This document shows, in pieces, positions 9,682 to 18,468 of a stretch of 64,000 bases of DNA. Origin of the DNA: an uncultured Thermoguttaceae bacterium (GTDB taxonomy: Bacteria > Planctomycetota > Planctomycetia > Pirellulales > Thermoguttaceae). The notes beneath the pieces are model-generated. The model saw only the letters and a program-made list of their open reading frames with translations. It was not told the origin of the DNA and searched no databases. The stretch is from assembly GCA_937951625.1 (NCBI GenBank), contig CALFBP010000034.1:1-64000 (forward strand). Direction: 5' to 3'. The translations under genes were made by a program, and so were the position numbers. Positions within the stretch are counted from its first letter, which is position 1; every line of letters begins with the position of its first letter.

Positions 9682-9876
9682 GCGTTGGTGGTCGGCCCTT
9701 CGAGCGGAAGGGCCGACGAACAGGGAATCCGGTGCAAGTCCGGAACGGTCCCGCCGCTGTAACCGAGGAGAATAGGTCCGCCCAGTCTTTGGGCCATTGT
9801 CGCCAAGCAGAGGAAGATTCGCGGCGACGAGAAGGCCGGACGGTCCTGGCTCGGGAGTCAGAAGACCTACCAACGC
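9682..9876 (+). ncRNA. Cobalamin (adenosylcobalamin/B12) riboswitch aptamer
   Basis: Conserved core elements are visible in order: GGGAATCCGGTGCAAGTCCGG (split here as GGGAATCC then GGTGCAAGTCC), CCCGCCGCTGTAA, and the 3' B12 box GGGAGTCAGAAGACCTACC. P1 closes exactly, GCGTTGGT (9682-9689) with ACCAACGC (9869-9876). A perfect 10-bp arm, GTCGGCCCTT (9691-9700) with AAGGGCCGAC (9708-9717), follows. These match the known cobalamin riboswitch fold and not any protein-coding signal. The strand and position put the DUF1559 gene at 10018 under its control. Cobalamin riboswitches usually turn expression off when B12 is abundant; the mechanism here is inferred. Confidence 0.93.
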
Positions 9877-9883
9877 GAGGTTT

Positions 9884-9911
9884 GTGGCGGCCTGCGAGGG
9901 ACAGGTGCCAC
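9884..9911 (+). promoter_or_regulatory. Hairpin after the riboswitch, candidate expression platform
   Basis: GTGGC (9884-9888) pairs with GCCAC (9907-9911) and CCTG (9891-9894) with CAGG (9902-9905), leaving the loop CGAGGGA. It lies 7 nt after P1, where cobalamin riboswitches place the kissing-loop regulatory hairpin. No T tract follows, so translation control is more likely than termination. The distance to the start codon is about 107 nt, so a further structure would be needed to cover the SD. Confidence 0.45.
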
Positions 9912-10017
9912 TGACAATTATCTTCCAGCTTAGATAGTCGATCGGCCTCGTGCAGCATCGTTTGGAGTTTGGGTGCGCTGTGCGAGATGAATCTGCGCCG
10001 ATCGAGGGAGGACGATC

Positions 10018-10836
10018 ATGTTTTCTCGCGCTGCCCTATGCGGGAGAAACGCGCCGAGATGCGGCTTCACCTTGGTGGAATTGTTGGTGGTGATCGCGAT
10101 CATCGGGATTCTGATCGGGCTGTTGCTGCCGGCGGTGCAAGCGGCCCGGGAAGCCGCCCGCACCACCCAGTGCAAAAACAACCTGAAGCAGAACACGCTG
10201 GCCGTGCATCTGTACCACGACGTCCATCGGGTGTTGCCGCCGACGTCATTTCCCCCAGACCCCACCTGGACCTACGCCGTGTGCTGGTTCGGCGAGGTCA
10301 ATTACATGACCAACGACGTGGACATCACCAAGGGGATCATCACCCGGTATATCGAAAACAACAGGGGCGTATTTCAGTGCCCGTCGTTGGCCAGCGGGCA
10401 GTTGTCGCTGTTGTACAACGGCGGGACGGGCGGGTACGGCTACAATCAGAACTGCGGCACGACCTATTGGCCGCCGCCCAACTACTGGCCGCCGCAAGTG
10501 ATCGTGAAGCGATTCGCCGATTTTCCCTCGACCGGACGACAGGTCCTGTTCACCGATTCCGCTTGGATCAATAGTTTCTATACGCCCCCCAAGGCCGAAG
10601 AGAACTATTACATCCAAGGACCGGAGGACTACAATTTTTTCACCACGCCGGGCACGCATTTTCGGCATGGCGGCCGGATCGCCTGCGTGTCCTTTCTCGA
10701 TGGACACGTCGAGACCATGCGCATGGCCAATGTGCCGCCGCCGAGTTATTGGTCTCACGAGGCCAAAGACCTGCTCGACAAGCTCGGCATCGGCTATTTG
10801 TCTGAGAAGAGCGTGGACCTGTATCGGCCTTTCTGA
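10018..10836 (+). CDS. DUF1559-family pseudopilin-like protein under B12 riboswitch control
   Basis: Protein of 272 aa. A type IV prepilin N-terminus is present: a short basic leader, then Gly and [20 protein letters not shown], a single hydrophobic helix ending in [11 protein letters not shown]. The body has the DUF1559 beta-rich fold and ends with the family signature around [17 protein letters not shown] lies about 7 nt before the ATG. DUF1559 proteins are abundant in Planctomycetota and are thought to be processed by prepilin peptidase and displayed across or outside the inner membrane; their roles are mostly unknown. The cobalamin riboswitch upstream is the only functional clue and points to B12 shortage. 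A role in B12 capture or uptake is inference. One rich region ([10 protein letters not shown]) is Pro/Trp-heavy. Confidence 0.92.
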   Translation: MFSRAALCGRNAPRCGFTLVELLVVIAIIGILIGLLLPAVQAAREAARTTQCKNNLKQNTLAVHLYHDVHRVLPPTSFPPDPTWTYAVCWFGEVNYMTNDVDITKGIITRYIENNRGVFQCPSLASGQLSLLYNGGTGGYGYNQNCGTTYWPPPNYWPPQVIVKRFADFPSTGRQVLFTDSAWINSFYTPPKAEENYYIQGPEDYNFFTTPGTHFRHGGRIACVSFLDGHVETMRMANVPPPSYWSHEAKDLLDKLGIGYLSEKSVDLYRPF

Positions 10837-10905
10837 TCACGCGGCGGTTTGTTCCGCGCAGCGGCGGCTCGTTGATGGCTGCCCACGCCGCGAGGACGCT
10901 TGCCG

Positions 10906-11925
10906 ATGCCGCCCACGCCGGTCGGGCACGCGATAAAATCCGTCCGGCTCGACACGGCTGGGGTGTTGCAATGCGCCGTCAAGACGGCAAGAATGGGGCG
11001 TGATGGCGCGTCCGATGTGAACTGGGCCACGAGGGCACGACGGGCGCCAAGCAACCAGCCAAACTCCGCGGCCGTGTGCGACTCCCCTTCGGTGCAGCCG
11101 ATCCTGGTGTTGTTAGGTCACCCCATTGCCGGCAACCCCACCCAATTCATGATGGAAAGGGCGTTCGCCCGTCATGAGCTGGATTGGCGCTACCTGTCCG
11201 TCGAGGTCTTGCCGGAGCACTTGGGCGATGCGGTTCGCGGGATTCGGGCGATGGGATTCCGCGGCGGCCACTGCGCGGATCCGCATAAGGAAGCCATCGT
11301 GCCGCTCTTGGATCGGGTGGGAGAGGTCGCCCGACACACGCACGCGGTCAACCTGTTAGTCCGCGAGGGACACGATCTGGCGGGCGAAAACACCGAGGGG
11401 CAAGGGCTGATCGCTGCGTTGCGGCGACGTATGGACCCAGCGGGAAGACGCATCGTCCTGCTTGGCGCTGGCCGTAGGGCGCGAGCCATCGCCGTGGAAT
11501 TGGCCCTCGCCCGGCCCGCGGAAATCGTCGTTGTCGAACGTGGGGAGACGGAGGGCCGCGCGCTGGTCGAGTTGCTGCAAGGCCCCCTTGGGGTAAACGC
11601 TTCGTTAGTCGTTTGGGAGGGGATGTTTCCCGTCGGTCCCGACGTCGACGCCCTCGTCTCGGCCGTGGAAGTCGCGGCGGCCGACGCGGATGAGCCGCTT
11701 CCCTTGGACTTGGGCCAGCTCAGTTCCCGGGCCACCGTGGCCGACATCTCTCTCAACCCGCCGCGGACCTGGCTGCTGCGCGAGGCCGAAGAGCGCGGCG
11801 CGGCTACGATCGACGGGCTCGAAGTTTTTATCCAGCAGGCGTCGATCGAATTCCGCCTATGGACCGGCGTCGATCCCGATCCCGAGGTGATGCGCGACGC
11901 CGTCGAAGAGTTTCTTGAATTGTAG
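10906..11925 (+). CDS. Shikimate dehydrogenase-like (AroE-family) protein, atypical
   Basis: The conserved region starts at ILVLLGHPIAGNP (near 11100), and the protein has an AroE-like N-domain followed by a Rossmann nucleotide-binding domain (VLLGAGRRARAIAVELA) and the C-terminal helix GLEVFIQQASIEFRLWTG. The shikimate-binding Ser motif (SxSxxxHN) is replaced by GNPTQFM. The catalytic Lys survives in CADPHKEAI. The second catalytic residue in NTDG is Glu instead of Asp (GENTEGQG). It may be a true but divergent AroE or a related quinate/shikimate-type oxidoreductase. The start is uncertain: ATG 10906 has GAGGA 9 nt upstream but adds ~65 unconserved residues; ATG 10993 or GTG 11074 are alternatives. 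No other aro gene is adjacent. Confidence 0.7.
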   Translation: MPPTPVGHAIKSVRLDTAGVLQCAVKTARMGRDGASDVNWATRARRAPSNQPNSAAVCDSPSVQPILVLLGHPIAGNPTQFMMERAFARHELDWRYLSVEVLPEHLGDAVRGIRAMGFRGGHCADPHKEAIVPLLDRVGEVARHTHAVNLLVREGHDLAGENTEGQGLIAALRRRMDPAGRRIVLLGAGRRARAIAVELALARPAEIVVVERGETEGRALVELLQGPLGVNASLVVWEGMFPVGPDVDALVSAVEVAAADADEPLPLDLGQLSSRATVADISLNPPRTWLLREAEERGAATIDGLEVFIQQASIEFRLWTGVDPDPEVMRDAVEEFLEL

Positions 11926-12001
11926 AAATTGTCCCTCTTCTTGCCCTTAGCAGAGACACACCGGAAGAGAGGCGCGTCCAGTCATTGTCGAGGATGCTTG
12001 A

Positions 12002-14452
12002 ATGAAGTTGCGGTTTGGTGGACATAAGTGTTCTGCCAGCATGTTGGCACTGACGGTTTGCTGGCTGTCACTCGTCAGGGCGGTGGGCGCTGAGGAGCGC
12101 AACGACAAGGGCCTGCGGCTGATGCGGCCCGATTCGCTCGCCGGGTGGGACTACGGCAGGGAATCTCCCACTGGTTGGCGCATGGAGCGGGGGCTGTTGC
12201 ACGGCAGCAAGGCGTCGACGCCGCTGTTGTCGGGTTTTACGTTCGGGGATTTCCGGCTGCGTTTCACTTGGAGCGTGAGCCGAGGCGGGGCCTGGCAAAT
12301 CGCCTTGCCTGAGGTCCCCAACGGTGAAGGCTTGAAGTTGACGCTTTGCGAGGGCGAAACCTGCGGTCGCTTGGACGATGGCGTCAAAACGTTGGCCGGC
12401 GGCAGCCCGGTCGCACCGCTTTCCAGCGGGATGCATCAGGCGGAGCTGCATCGCCTGGGCGGCATGCTGAACCTCTCGATCGACGGGCGGTCCCTCTGGC
12501 AAGTGCCGCTGGCGCCCGAACGCCGCTTCGGTTTGGGGCTGGCCGTCGTGGCTGGTGAAGGAAGCCTGGCCGAGATGCGTGTCGAGGAACCGCCGGGCGA
12601 ACCAATTTTCAACGGCAAGGACCTGAGCGGCTGGTGGACTCCGGGCGAAAGGAGTGCTTGGACGGTCCAGGACGGCTTGCTGATCGTACACAAAGAGGGC
12701 GGCAACTACCTCCGCACGGAGAAGGAATACGGTAATTTTACCTTGTCGCTCGAATATAGGATTCAGAAGGGCGGCAACTCGGGCGTGGGCATTCGCACGC
12801 CGCGGCAGGGGTGGCCGTCGGGCGATGGCATGGAAATTCAGATTTGGGACCTGCCGCTGGACAAGCCACTCGATAAACAGTCGTCGGGCGCGATCTATGG
12901 AAACGTCCCGCCTCTGGCCCGCGCCGATCGCTCCGGCCAATTCAATCGGCTGGTCATCAAGGCCGACGGCCGGATGATCGCCGTGTGGATGAATGGCGAA
13001 TTGGTTCAGCAGTGTCACACAGGCCGTCATCCCGAGCTGAAGCATCGGCACTTGAAGGGCTGGATCGGACTGCAAGATCACAACTCACGAACGGAATTCC
13101 GCGACCTTCGGGTGCTGGAAGCGCCGCCGGGCGAGGGGCTGGCCGCATGGAAAAACGCCCGGCCCTTGCCCGGACCTGCGGTGATCGTCGACCGCTTGAT
13201 GAACTCCGAGCGGCTTGCGGTGCGCGACGGCGTGAAGCGCGGCGTGGTTCGGGCACGGATCGAAGGGAGACGCCCCGAGGGCCATGTTTTGGCGGAGTTG
13301 ACTGGCCCAGGGGCCGTGGTCCGCTTGGCCCGTAGCCGCGACGAGGGACGCTTGACCTTTTTCTTCGACGGGGAGACGCAGCCCCGGTTGGAATGCCAAC
13401 CAGCCGATTTGTGGCAAGCGGCGCCGCAATTGAGCGAAGACGTCAATCCCGTGCTCACCTGTCTGACCTATCGCCAGGGCCTGAAGATCGTGCTCCACGG
13501 CGCGAGCGAAGGGGAGTGGTGGATCGACCACGTGACATTTCCCGAGGAGCTTGCCGTCGAGAGCTATTCCGCGGCGGACCCACAGGTTCCCCGGGCGTGG
13601 CTTGCCGCCGCGGTCTATCGCCACGAGCAATTCGGTTGGGGAGTGCATCGCGAATTCGACCCGTGGCCACGCCCCAGCTCCGGCCCCAAGACGATCCAGC
13701 CTGGTCAGCGTGAGCGGATGATTTTGATCGACGGGGCGGGGATCGTCCATTGGACCAAGCTGGCGGCCAACAAGAGCGTCTTATCGAACAACGACCTTTG
13801 GCTGGAGGTCCGCGTGGACGGCGATCCGAAGCCTTCAATCGCCGCCCCGGTCCGATTCTGGTTCCCGGGCCTGGTGGGCCACGGCAATTATCCCAACTAT
13901 GTTCTCTTGGATCGCAACGGCTTGACGAACATGCTTGCCATGCCGTTTGAGGCGGGCATCGAGCTTGCCCTAGCCAATCGCGGCAAAAAGCCGATTTCCG
14001 TGGATGGTCTGACCGTCTCGCTAGAGCCGTCGAGTCCACCGCGTGCTGGCGAAGCTGCCTCAGCCGGCGGTGATTTAGCCAAGGCGGTAATTCAGCGGAT
14101 GCGGCTTCATGCGGTCTTCGAACCGGCAGGAAAAGACATCCACACGGTAGCCCAACTCGACTTGCCTGGTCGCTGGATCGGTCTGGTGTATGAAGAGCCC
14201 CGAGGAACGCGCACAATCTTCGAAGCGCCGCTGCTGGATGGGCGCCCGCTCCAGGGCTGGGGCCAGGCGACGCTCGATGCGCTTCTAGGCCGGGCTGGCG
14301 ATTTCCACAGTTCCCTCAGCGGACGCCGCGGCCCGCTCGCGTGGCGCTACTTTCTGCTCGACCCCGTCGACTTTCAGCGGTCTTTTCAATTCTCGGCCAG
14401 CGCTGGCCGGCTGGGCAATCGCCTGGCGATCTTCTACCGCGACAGGCCCTGA
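12002..14452 (+). CDS. Secreted DUF1080 (3-keto-disaccharide hydrolase-like) protein
   Basis: Protein of 816 aa with a Sec signal peptide (ASMLALTVCWLSLVRAVGA). Residues ~195-375 form a DUF1080 / 3-keto-disaccharide hydrolase domain, with FNGKDLSGWW, GNSGVGIR, GMEIQIWD, NRLVIKADGRMIAVWMNGE and GWIGLQDHNSRTEFRDLRV. An N-terminal concanavalin-like partial repeat (about 35-190) precedes it. The C-terminal half (about 380-816) is an unrecognised beta-rich region that calls to mind a carbohydrate-binding or DUF6807-like fold. GAGGA is 9 nt before the ATG. It is likely exported to act on carbohydrates. The gene ends only 11 nt before the convergent AOR gene. Confidence 0.85.
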   Translation: MKLRFGGHKCSASMLALTVCWLSLVRAVGAEERNDKGLRLMRPDSLAGWDYGRESPTGWRMERGLLHGSKASTPLLSGFTFGDFRLRFTWSVSRGGAWQIALPEVPNGEGLKLTLCEGETCGRLDDGVKTLAGGSPVAPLSSGMHQAELHRLGGMLNLSIDGRSLWQVPLAPERRFGLGLAVVAGEGSLAEMRVEEPPGEPIFNGKDLSGWWTPGERSAWTVQDGLLIVHKEGGNYLRTEKEYGNFTLSLEYRIQKGGNSGVGIRTPRQGWPSGDGMEIQIWDLPLDKPLDKQSSGAIYGNVPPLARADRSGQFNRLVIKADGRMIAVWMNGELVQQCHTGRHPELKHRHLKGWIGLQDHNSRTEFRDLRVLEAPPGEGLAAWKNARPLPGPAVIVDRLMNSERLAVRDGVKRGVVRARIEGRRPEGHVLAELTGPGAVVRLARSRDEGRLTFFFDGETQPRLECQPADLWQAAPQLSEDVNPVLTCLTYRQGLKIVLHGASEGEWWIDHVTFPEELAVESYSAADPQVPRAWLAAAVYRHEQFGWGVHREFDPWPRPSSGPKTIQPGQRERMILIDGAGIVHWTKLAANKSVLSNNDLWLEVRVDGDPKPSIAAPVRFWFPGLVGHGNYPNYVLLDRNGLTNMLAMPFEAGIELALANRGKKPISVDGLTVSLEPSSPPRAGEAASAGGDLAKAVIQRMRLHAVFEPAGKDIHTVAQLDLPGRWIGLVYEEPRGTRTIFEAPLLDGRPLQGWGQATLDALLGRAGDFHSSLSGRRGPLAWRYFLLDPVDFQRSFQFSASAGRLGNRLAIFYRDRP

Positions 14453-14463
14453 ATCGGGGCGGC

Positions 14464-16203
14464 TCAGGCCACGAAATCGAACACCGTGTCCAGTTCCTCG
14501 TCGGGCACGGTGAACACGGCCTGGTGCGGGTCGAGTTTTTCGGTCTTGAAGAACTCGGGCAAGCGGTCGTCGGCAGGACCGAACCCGGCCGCCGTATTGA
14601 ACCGTCGTTCGGCGGCAAGCACTCGTTTGCCGAGGGCTGAGAATTCCTCCGCGGCGAAGGGACGGCCATACAGGGCGGCGAACATCTCGCAGACTCCTTC
14701 GAGCGCGGCCGGATCGTCGAGCATCGCGAAGGCCACGAACAGGCACAACCCGGCCGCGTCCACGGCCGCGGTGGCGATTTGCAGGTCGCGGCTGAGGGCC
14801 ACTTGGCCCTGGGGGCTGAGCGGGTCCACGCGCCCTCCCACGCCCAATACGTTGGCGGTGATGGCGTAGCCGGCCGTGTGGTCAGCGCCCATGGTCGAGG
14901 TTGCGTAGGTCACGCCGATGCCCTGGGCCGCGCGGGGATCGTAAGCCGGAATCGCCTGCCCTTTGACCGTGGGAATCCGCAAGACGCCGTAGACCTTGCC
15001 GAGCACAGCCGCGCCCGAGGCCACTAGGCGGCCCAGCGGCGTGCCTTGGGCCACTTCGTGCAAAAGTCGGATGGCCCCTGCGGCGTCGCCGAAGGGCAAC
15101 AGCCCAGCCTCCATGGCCACCGCGATCGTGGCCCCGGTTTCGATCGTGTCCAAGCCCAAGTCGTCGTCGAGGCGGTCCATCTGGGCGATGGCGTCCAGGT
15201 CATCGATGCCGCAATCCGCCCCATGGGACCAAACCGTCTCGTACTCCGGCCCCTTGGTCACGTAGTTGCCCTCCGCATCGACATAGATCCGCGAGCAACG
15301 GATGGTGCAGCCGCGATGGCAGGCATGGGCAATCACGCCGTTTCGCTCCAGAATGACATCATGCTGCCGCTCGCCGCTGATGGGCTCCACTCCCTCGAAC
15401 TGGCCTTGGCTGAAGTTCCGCGTGGGGTACCCTCCTGCCTCGTTCATGACGTGAGCAAGGACGTTCGTCCCATATTGTGGAAGGGTTTTGCTGGTGAGGG
15501 GGTGTCGCTGGAGCGCGTCGGCGAATTTGCGGATGGCGGCTTTCATCGCATCGGGCTGGGCGGTTGGGGTCCGTTCTCCCCCCGTGGGGTCGACGACGAT
15601 CACCTTGACCCCTTTGGCGCCCATCACCGCGCCCATCCCGCCACGACCGCAATGCCGCGTCGGGCGATTCTCGACGTCGGTAATGGCCACGCTGGCCGCG
15701 GCGGCACGAAGTTCGCCTGCCTGTCCGATGCTGATGCACGACACCTTGTCGCCGAATCGGGCCACTTGCCGAGCGACCGTTTCATAGTTGCCCAAGCCGG
15801 CCAGGTCGTCGGCCGGCTCGATGGAGATTCCGCTGCGGGTAACCACGAGGCGATAGCGTCGCCCCGGCGGGGCCGCCCCCTCGATGACGATGGCTCTGAT
15901 GCCCAGGGCCGCCAGGTGCAACGCCCCCATTCCGCCCGCGTTGCTCTCCTTGATGGTGCCGGTCAACGGACTCTTCCCGCCCACGGAAATCCGGCCAGCA
16001 CAGGGCGCTCCCGTGCCGGTGAGCAGTCCCGGCGCGATGACCAGCTTGTTTTCCGGGGAAAGGGGATGACAACGAGGGGGGACCTCGTTGGCGACGAGCA
16101 GGGAGGTCAAGGCTCGCCCCCCCAAACCGTCATAGGCAGAGCCCTCGTAAGGTTCCGCTCGCACGGAAAGGTCCGACATGTTCACCCGATAGATCACCGC
16201 CAT
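14464..16203 (-). CDS. Aldehyde:ferredoxin oxidoreductase family (tungsten/molybdenum-pterin)
   Basis: Protein of 579 aa. It oxidises aldehydes to acids with ferredoxin or a related electron carrier, using a W- or Mo-bis-pterin cofactor and a [4Fe-4S] cluster. The AOR N-domain is visible (GGRALTSLL, LTGTGAPCAGRISVGGKSP). Candidate cluster ligands are Cys295, Cys299, Cys303 and Cys487 (GLCLF). The first spacing is Cx3C instead of the usual Cx2C (HACHRGCTIRC). The C-terminus continues as the AOR helical domains. The ATG at 16203 has AGGTGG 8 nt upstream; a longer frame begins 63 nt further up without SD. No pterin-synthesis or maturation genes are adjacent, and the physiological substrate is unknown. 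Confidence 0.87.
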   Translation of the reverse strand: MAVIYRVNMSDLSVRAEPYEGSAYDGLGGRALTSLLVANEVPPRCHPLSPENKLVIAPGLLTGTGAPCAGRISVGGKSPLTGTIKESNAGGMGALHLAALGIRAIVIEGAAPPGRRYRLVVTRSGISIEPADDLAGLGNYETVARQVARFGDKVSCISIGQAGELRAAAASVAITDVENRPTRHCGRGGMGAVMGAKGVKVIVVDPTGGERTPTAQPDAMKAAIRKFADALQRHPLTSKTLPQYGTNVLAHVMNEAGGYPTRNFSQGQFEGVEPISGERQHDVILERNGVIAHACHRGCTIRCSRIYVDAEGNYVTKGPEYETVWSHGADCGIDDLDAIAQMDRLDDDLGLDTIETGATIAVAMEAGLLPFGDAAGAIRLLHEVAQGTPLGRLVASGAAVLGKVYGVLRIPTVKGQAIPAYDPRAAQGIGVTYATSTMGADHTAGYAITANVLGVGGRVDPLSPQGQVALSRDLQIATAAVDAAGLCLFVAFAMLDDPAALEGVCEMFAALYGRPFAAEEFSALGKRVLAAERRFNTAAGFGPADDRLPEFFKTEKLDPHQAVFTVPDEELDTVFDFVA

Positions 16204-16435
16204 AGCAAGCCACCTTTTTTCCAGATGAGAGGCTTCGCCCGACCCGAGCCCCAATCCAACCCACAAGAGAGTGGGATACCAACCCGCGCAGCCGCCGCGC
16301 GCGACCTTTTCCGAATCGTAGGATGGCCCCTTCTCGTGCTGCTGTCAAGCATGTCGCCAAGGGCTGGGACAAGGGCGTGACGGACCGCTACTGCGGACGC
16401 CCTTTACGCCCCTTATCCAAAGGGCAACGATGAAT

Positions 16436-16999
16436 TCAAGTCGTTGAAGCCCGAGCTTCCCCCGCGTTCGATTGCATCCCCGGCCCGGAAAGGAACACGG
16501 CGACTGGCCGGGCGAGTTGGCGAAACTGCTCGGTGGGCATGGCCACGGTATCCCACCGCGGGGAGATCAGGCGGCAATTGGCGGCATAGTCGGTCAACGT
16601 GACCGCCACAAAGCCGTACAGACAGCCGCGGTGCTCGAAGAGTTCCTCGGCGGGCAAAGGAGCGCGATCGCCCAGAACGTGATACGCGAACACGAATAGG
16701 CCGCGAAAATTCGCCCCAAACAACTCTTCCCAGTGGGCCAGGCTTTTCAAGTCGTCGCGGGTGGACCAATTCTTCCAATAGTGCCGCGAAACCTCGTCGC
16801 CCGAGGGAAAACGCCGCCCTTTGACATCCACCAACCAAACCTCGGGGCCGGAGGACGAGACAATGAAATCCAGGCTCTTGATCGACTCCCCGTCGGCGAG
16901 CAGGCTTCGCCGTGCCTCATCGACCGCCACATAGGGCGTCCCGCGCGATCGAAGGTACGCCTCGAAGGCCGCCTCGTAGTGGTTGTCGCGATTGGCCAT
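16436..16999 (-). CDS. HYExAFE family protein, nuclease-like
   Basis: Protein of 187 aa beginning MANRDNHYEAAFEAYL, the exact HYExAFE family signature (His7-Tyr8-Glu9 and Phe12-Glu13), a family named from planctomycete genomes. A PD-(D/E)xK-like core follows: SLDFIVSSSGPEVWLVDVKG, with Asp, Asp and Lys in DFI and DVKG positioned as nuclease catalytic residues. No DNA-binding partner is evident. The ATG lies beside a weak SD. The neighbour upstream on the same strand is hisS, so the two may be co-transcribed. A DNA-processing activity is inference from the motif only. Confidence 0.82.
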   Translation of the reverse strand: MANRDNHYEAAFEAYLRSRGTPYVAVDEARRSLLADGESIKSLDFIVSSSGPEVWLVDVKGRRFPSGDEVSRHYWKNWSTRDDLKSLAHWEELFGANFRGLFVFAYHVLGDRAPLPAEELFEHRGCLYGFVAVTLTDYAANCRLISPRWDTVAMPTEQFRQLARPVAVFLSGPGMQSNAGEARASTT

Positions 17000-17085
17000 A
17001 AGACAAAATCCGAATGTCCCAATGGCGTCGGGTCTCGTCTCGATTTTTTTCTGACGACCAACCTGTTTCGTGTGCGACCCGGTCG

Positions 17086-18456
17086 TCAGGTGTCCAGTCC
17101 AGCCGAACTTGGGTTTCGTCTCAGCAATTCCCTGACGGCCGCGACCAGACTGGCGGCGTCAGGCTCCAAGGGTACGTCCTGTTGGCCACCGCTGGCGAGG
17201 TCCTTGACCTGGCAGACGCCGCTTTGGAACTCGTTGCTGCCGGCGATGATCGCCACGCGGAAGCCGCGGCGGTCCGCGTATTTGAGCTGCTGGCCAAGCT
17301 TTTTCGGTTCCGGAAAGACCTCGACGCCGATGCCGGCGCTCCGCAGCGCCGCGGCCAGACGCAGGTAATCCGGAAGCCGGCTGGCGTCGAAGTAGGGGAT
17401 AAACACCGGGGCCGGCGTGGCCACCTTCTCGATCATCCCCAATTCTTCCATCGCGGCCAAAAGTCGGTCGAGGCCCAACGACGCGCCGATTCCCGGCAGT
17501 TCTTGGTGTGTGTACAGTCCCGCCAAATTGTCGTAGCGACCGCCGGAGCACACACTGCCGATCTGCGGCAGGTCGTCTAGGTAGGTCTCGAAGATCGTGC
17601 CGGTGTAGTAGTCCAATCCTCGGGCAATGGCCGTGTTCAGTTGGATGCGTGACTCGGGCACGCCGGCGGCACGGACTGCGGCGAAGACCTCGCGGAGCCG
17701 CGCGATCCCCTCCTGGCCCGTTGGGTTCGAGGCGACCAGCGGTTCCAACTGCGAAAAGATCTCGTCGCTGCTTCCCGCCACCGAGGCCAATCGCAGGACC
17801 TGGGCGGCTTGGGCCTCGCTCACGTTGGCCGTGTGGCGCATTTCCGCCGCCACGGCCTCAGGCCCGATCTTGCCCAACTTGTCCAAGGCGCGAAGCACGA
17901 GCACCGAGCGGTCGGCCAGGCCAAGCTGCTCCAACAGGCCGGTCAGCACCATGCGGTTGTTCACGTGGATGCGGAACCGCTCGAAGCCGATCGTCCGCAA
18001 CAGGTCGTGAATCACCAGGGCCGTCTCGATATCGGCGGCGACGGCCCGGGTGCCGATCGTGTCGAAATCGCACTGCATGAACTCGCGATACCGGCCGCGC
18101 TGCGTGTTCTCGCCGCGCCAGACCGTGGCGATGTGGTAGCGCTTGAAGGGGAAGGTCAGTTCGGCTGCGTGTTGGGCCACGAAGCGGGCTAGCGGCACGG
18201 TCAGGTCGAACCGCAACCCCACCCAACGACCGCCGTGGTCCTGGAACTTGTAGAGCTGCTTGTCGCTTTCCTCGCCCCCTTTGCCGGACAGAATTTCCAG
18301 ATATTCCAGCGCAGGGGTGTCGATCGGACTGAAGCCGTAGGAGCGATAGACCCGTCGCGCCGTGTCGACCAATCGCTCGCGGGGATTGGCTGCCTCCGGC
18401 AGATAGTCGCGGAAACCCTTGAGGGTTCGGGGGGTGATGTGGTTGGTCTGGCTCAC
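17086..18456 (-). CDS. hisS: Histidyl-tRNA synthetase
   Basis: Protein of 456 aa, a class II aminoacyl-tRNA synthetase that charges tRNA-His in the cytoplasm. Motif 1 region (TPALEYLEILSGKGGEESDK) and motif 2 (VWRGENTQRGRYREFMQCDFD) are complete. The His-specific loops ARGLDYYTGTIFETYL and SGGRYDNLAG are present, with motif 3 GASLGLDRLLAAMEELG. The C-terminal anticodon-binding domain follows (IPYFDASRLPDYLRLAAALR and VAIIAGSNEFQSG). Length is normal for the family. The reading frame is intact. It lies between the HYExAFE gene and a cysteine-cluster gene on the same strand. Confidence 0.96.
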   Translation of the reverse strand: MSQTNHITPRTLKGFRDYLPEAANPRERLVDTARRVYRSYGFSPIDTPALEYLEILSGKGGEESDKQLYKFQDHGGRWVGLRFDLTVPLARFVAQHAAELTFPFKRYHIATVWRGENTQRGRYREFMQCDFDTIGTRAVAADIETALVIHDLLRTIGFERFRIHVNNRMVLTGLLEQLGLADRSVLVLRALDKLGKIGPEAVAAEMRHTANVSEAQAAQVLRLASVAGSSDEIFSQLEPLVASNPTGQEGIARLREVFAAVRAAGVPESRIQLNTAIARGLDYYTGTIFETYLDDLPQIGSVCSGGRYDNLAGLYTHQELPGIGASLGLDRLLAAMEELGMIEKVATPAPVFIPYFDASRLPDYLRLAAALRSAGIGVEVFPEPKKLGQQLKYADRRGFRVAIIAGSNEFQSGVCQVKDLASGGQQDVPLEPDAASLVAAVRELLRRNPSSAGLDT

Positions 18457-18468
18457 GGATCCAAGGGC

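Noticed and set aside
15046-16380. A 444-codon plus-strand open frame over the AOR gene
   Set aside because: Antisense shadow of the aldehyde:ferredoxin oxidoreductase, which has clear motifs and SD on the minus strand.
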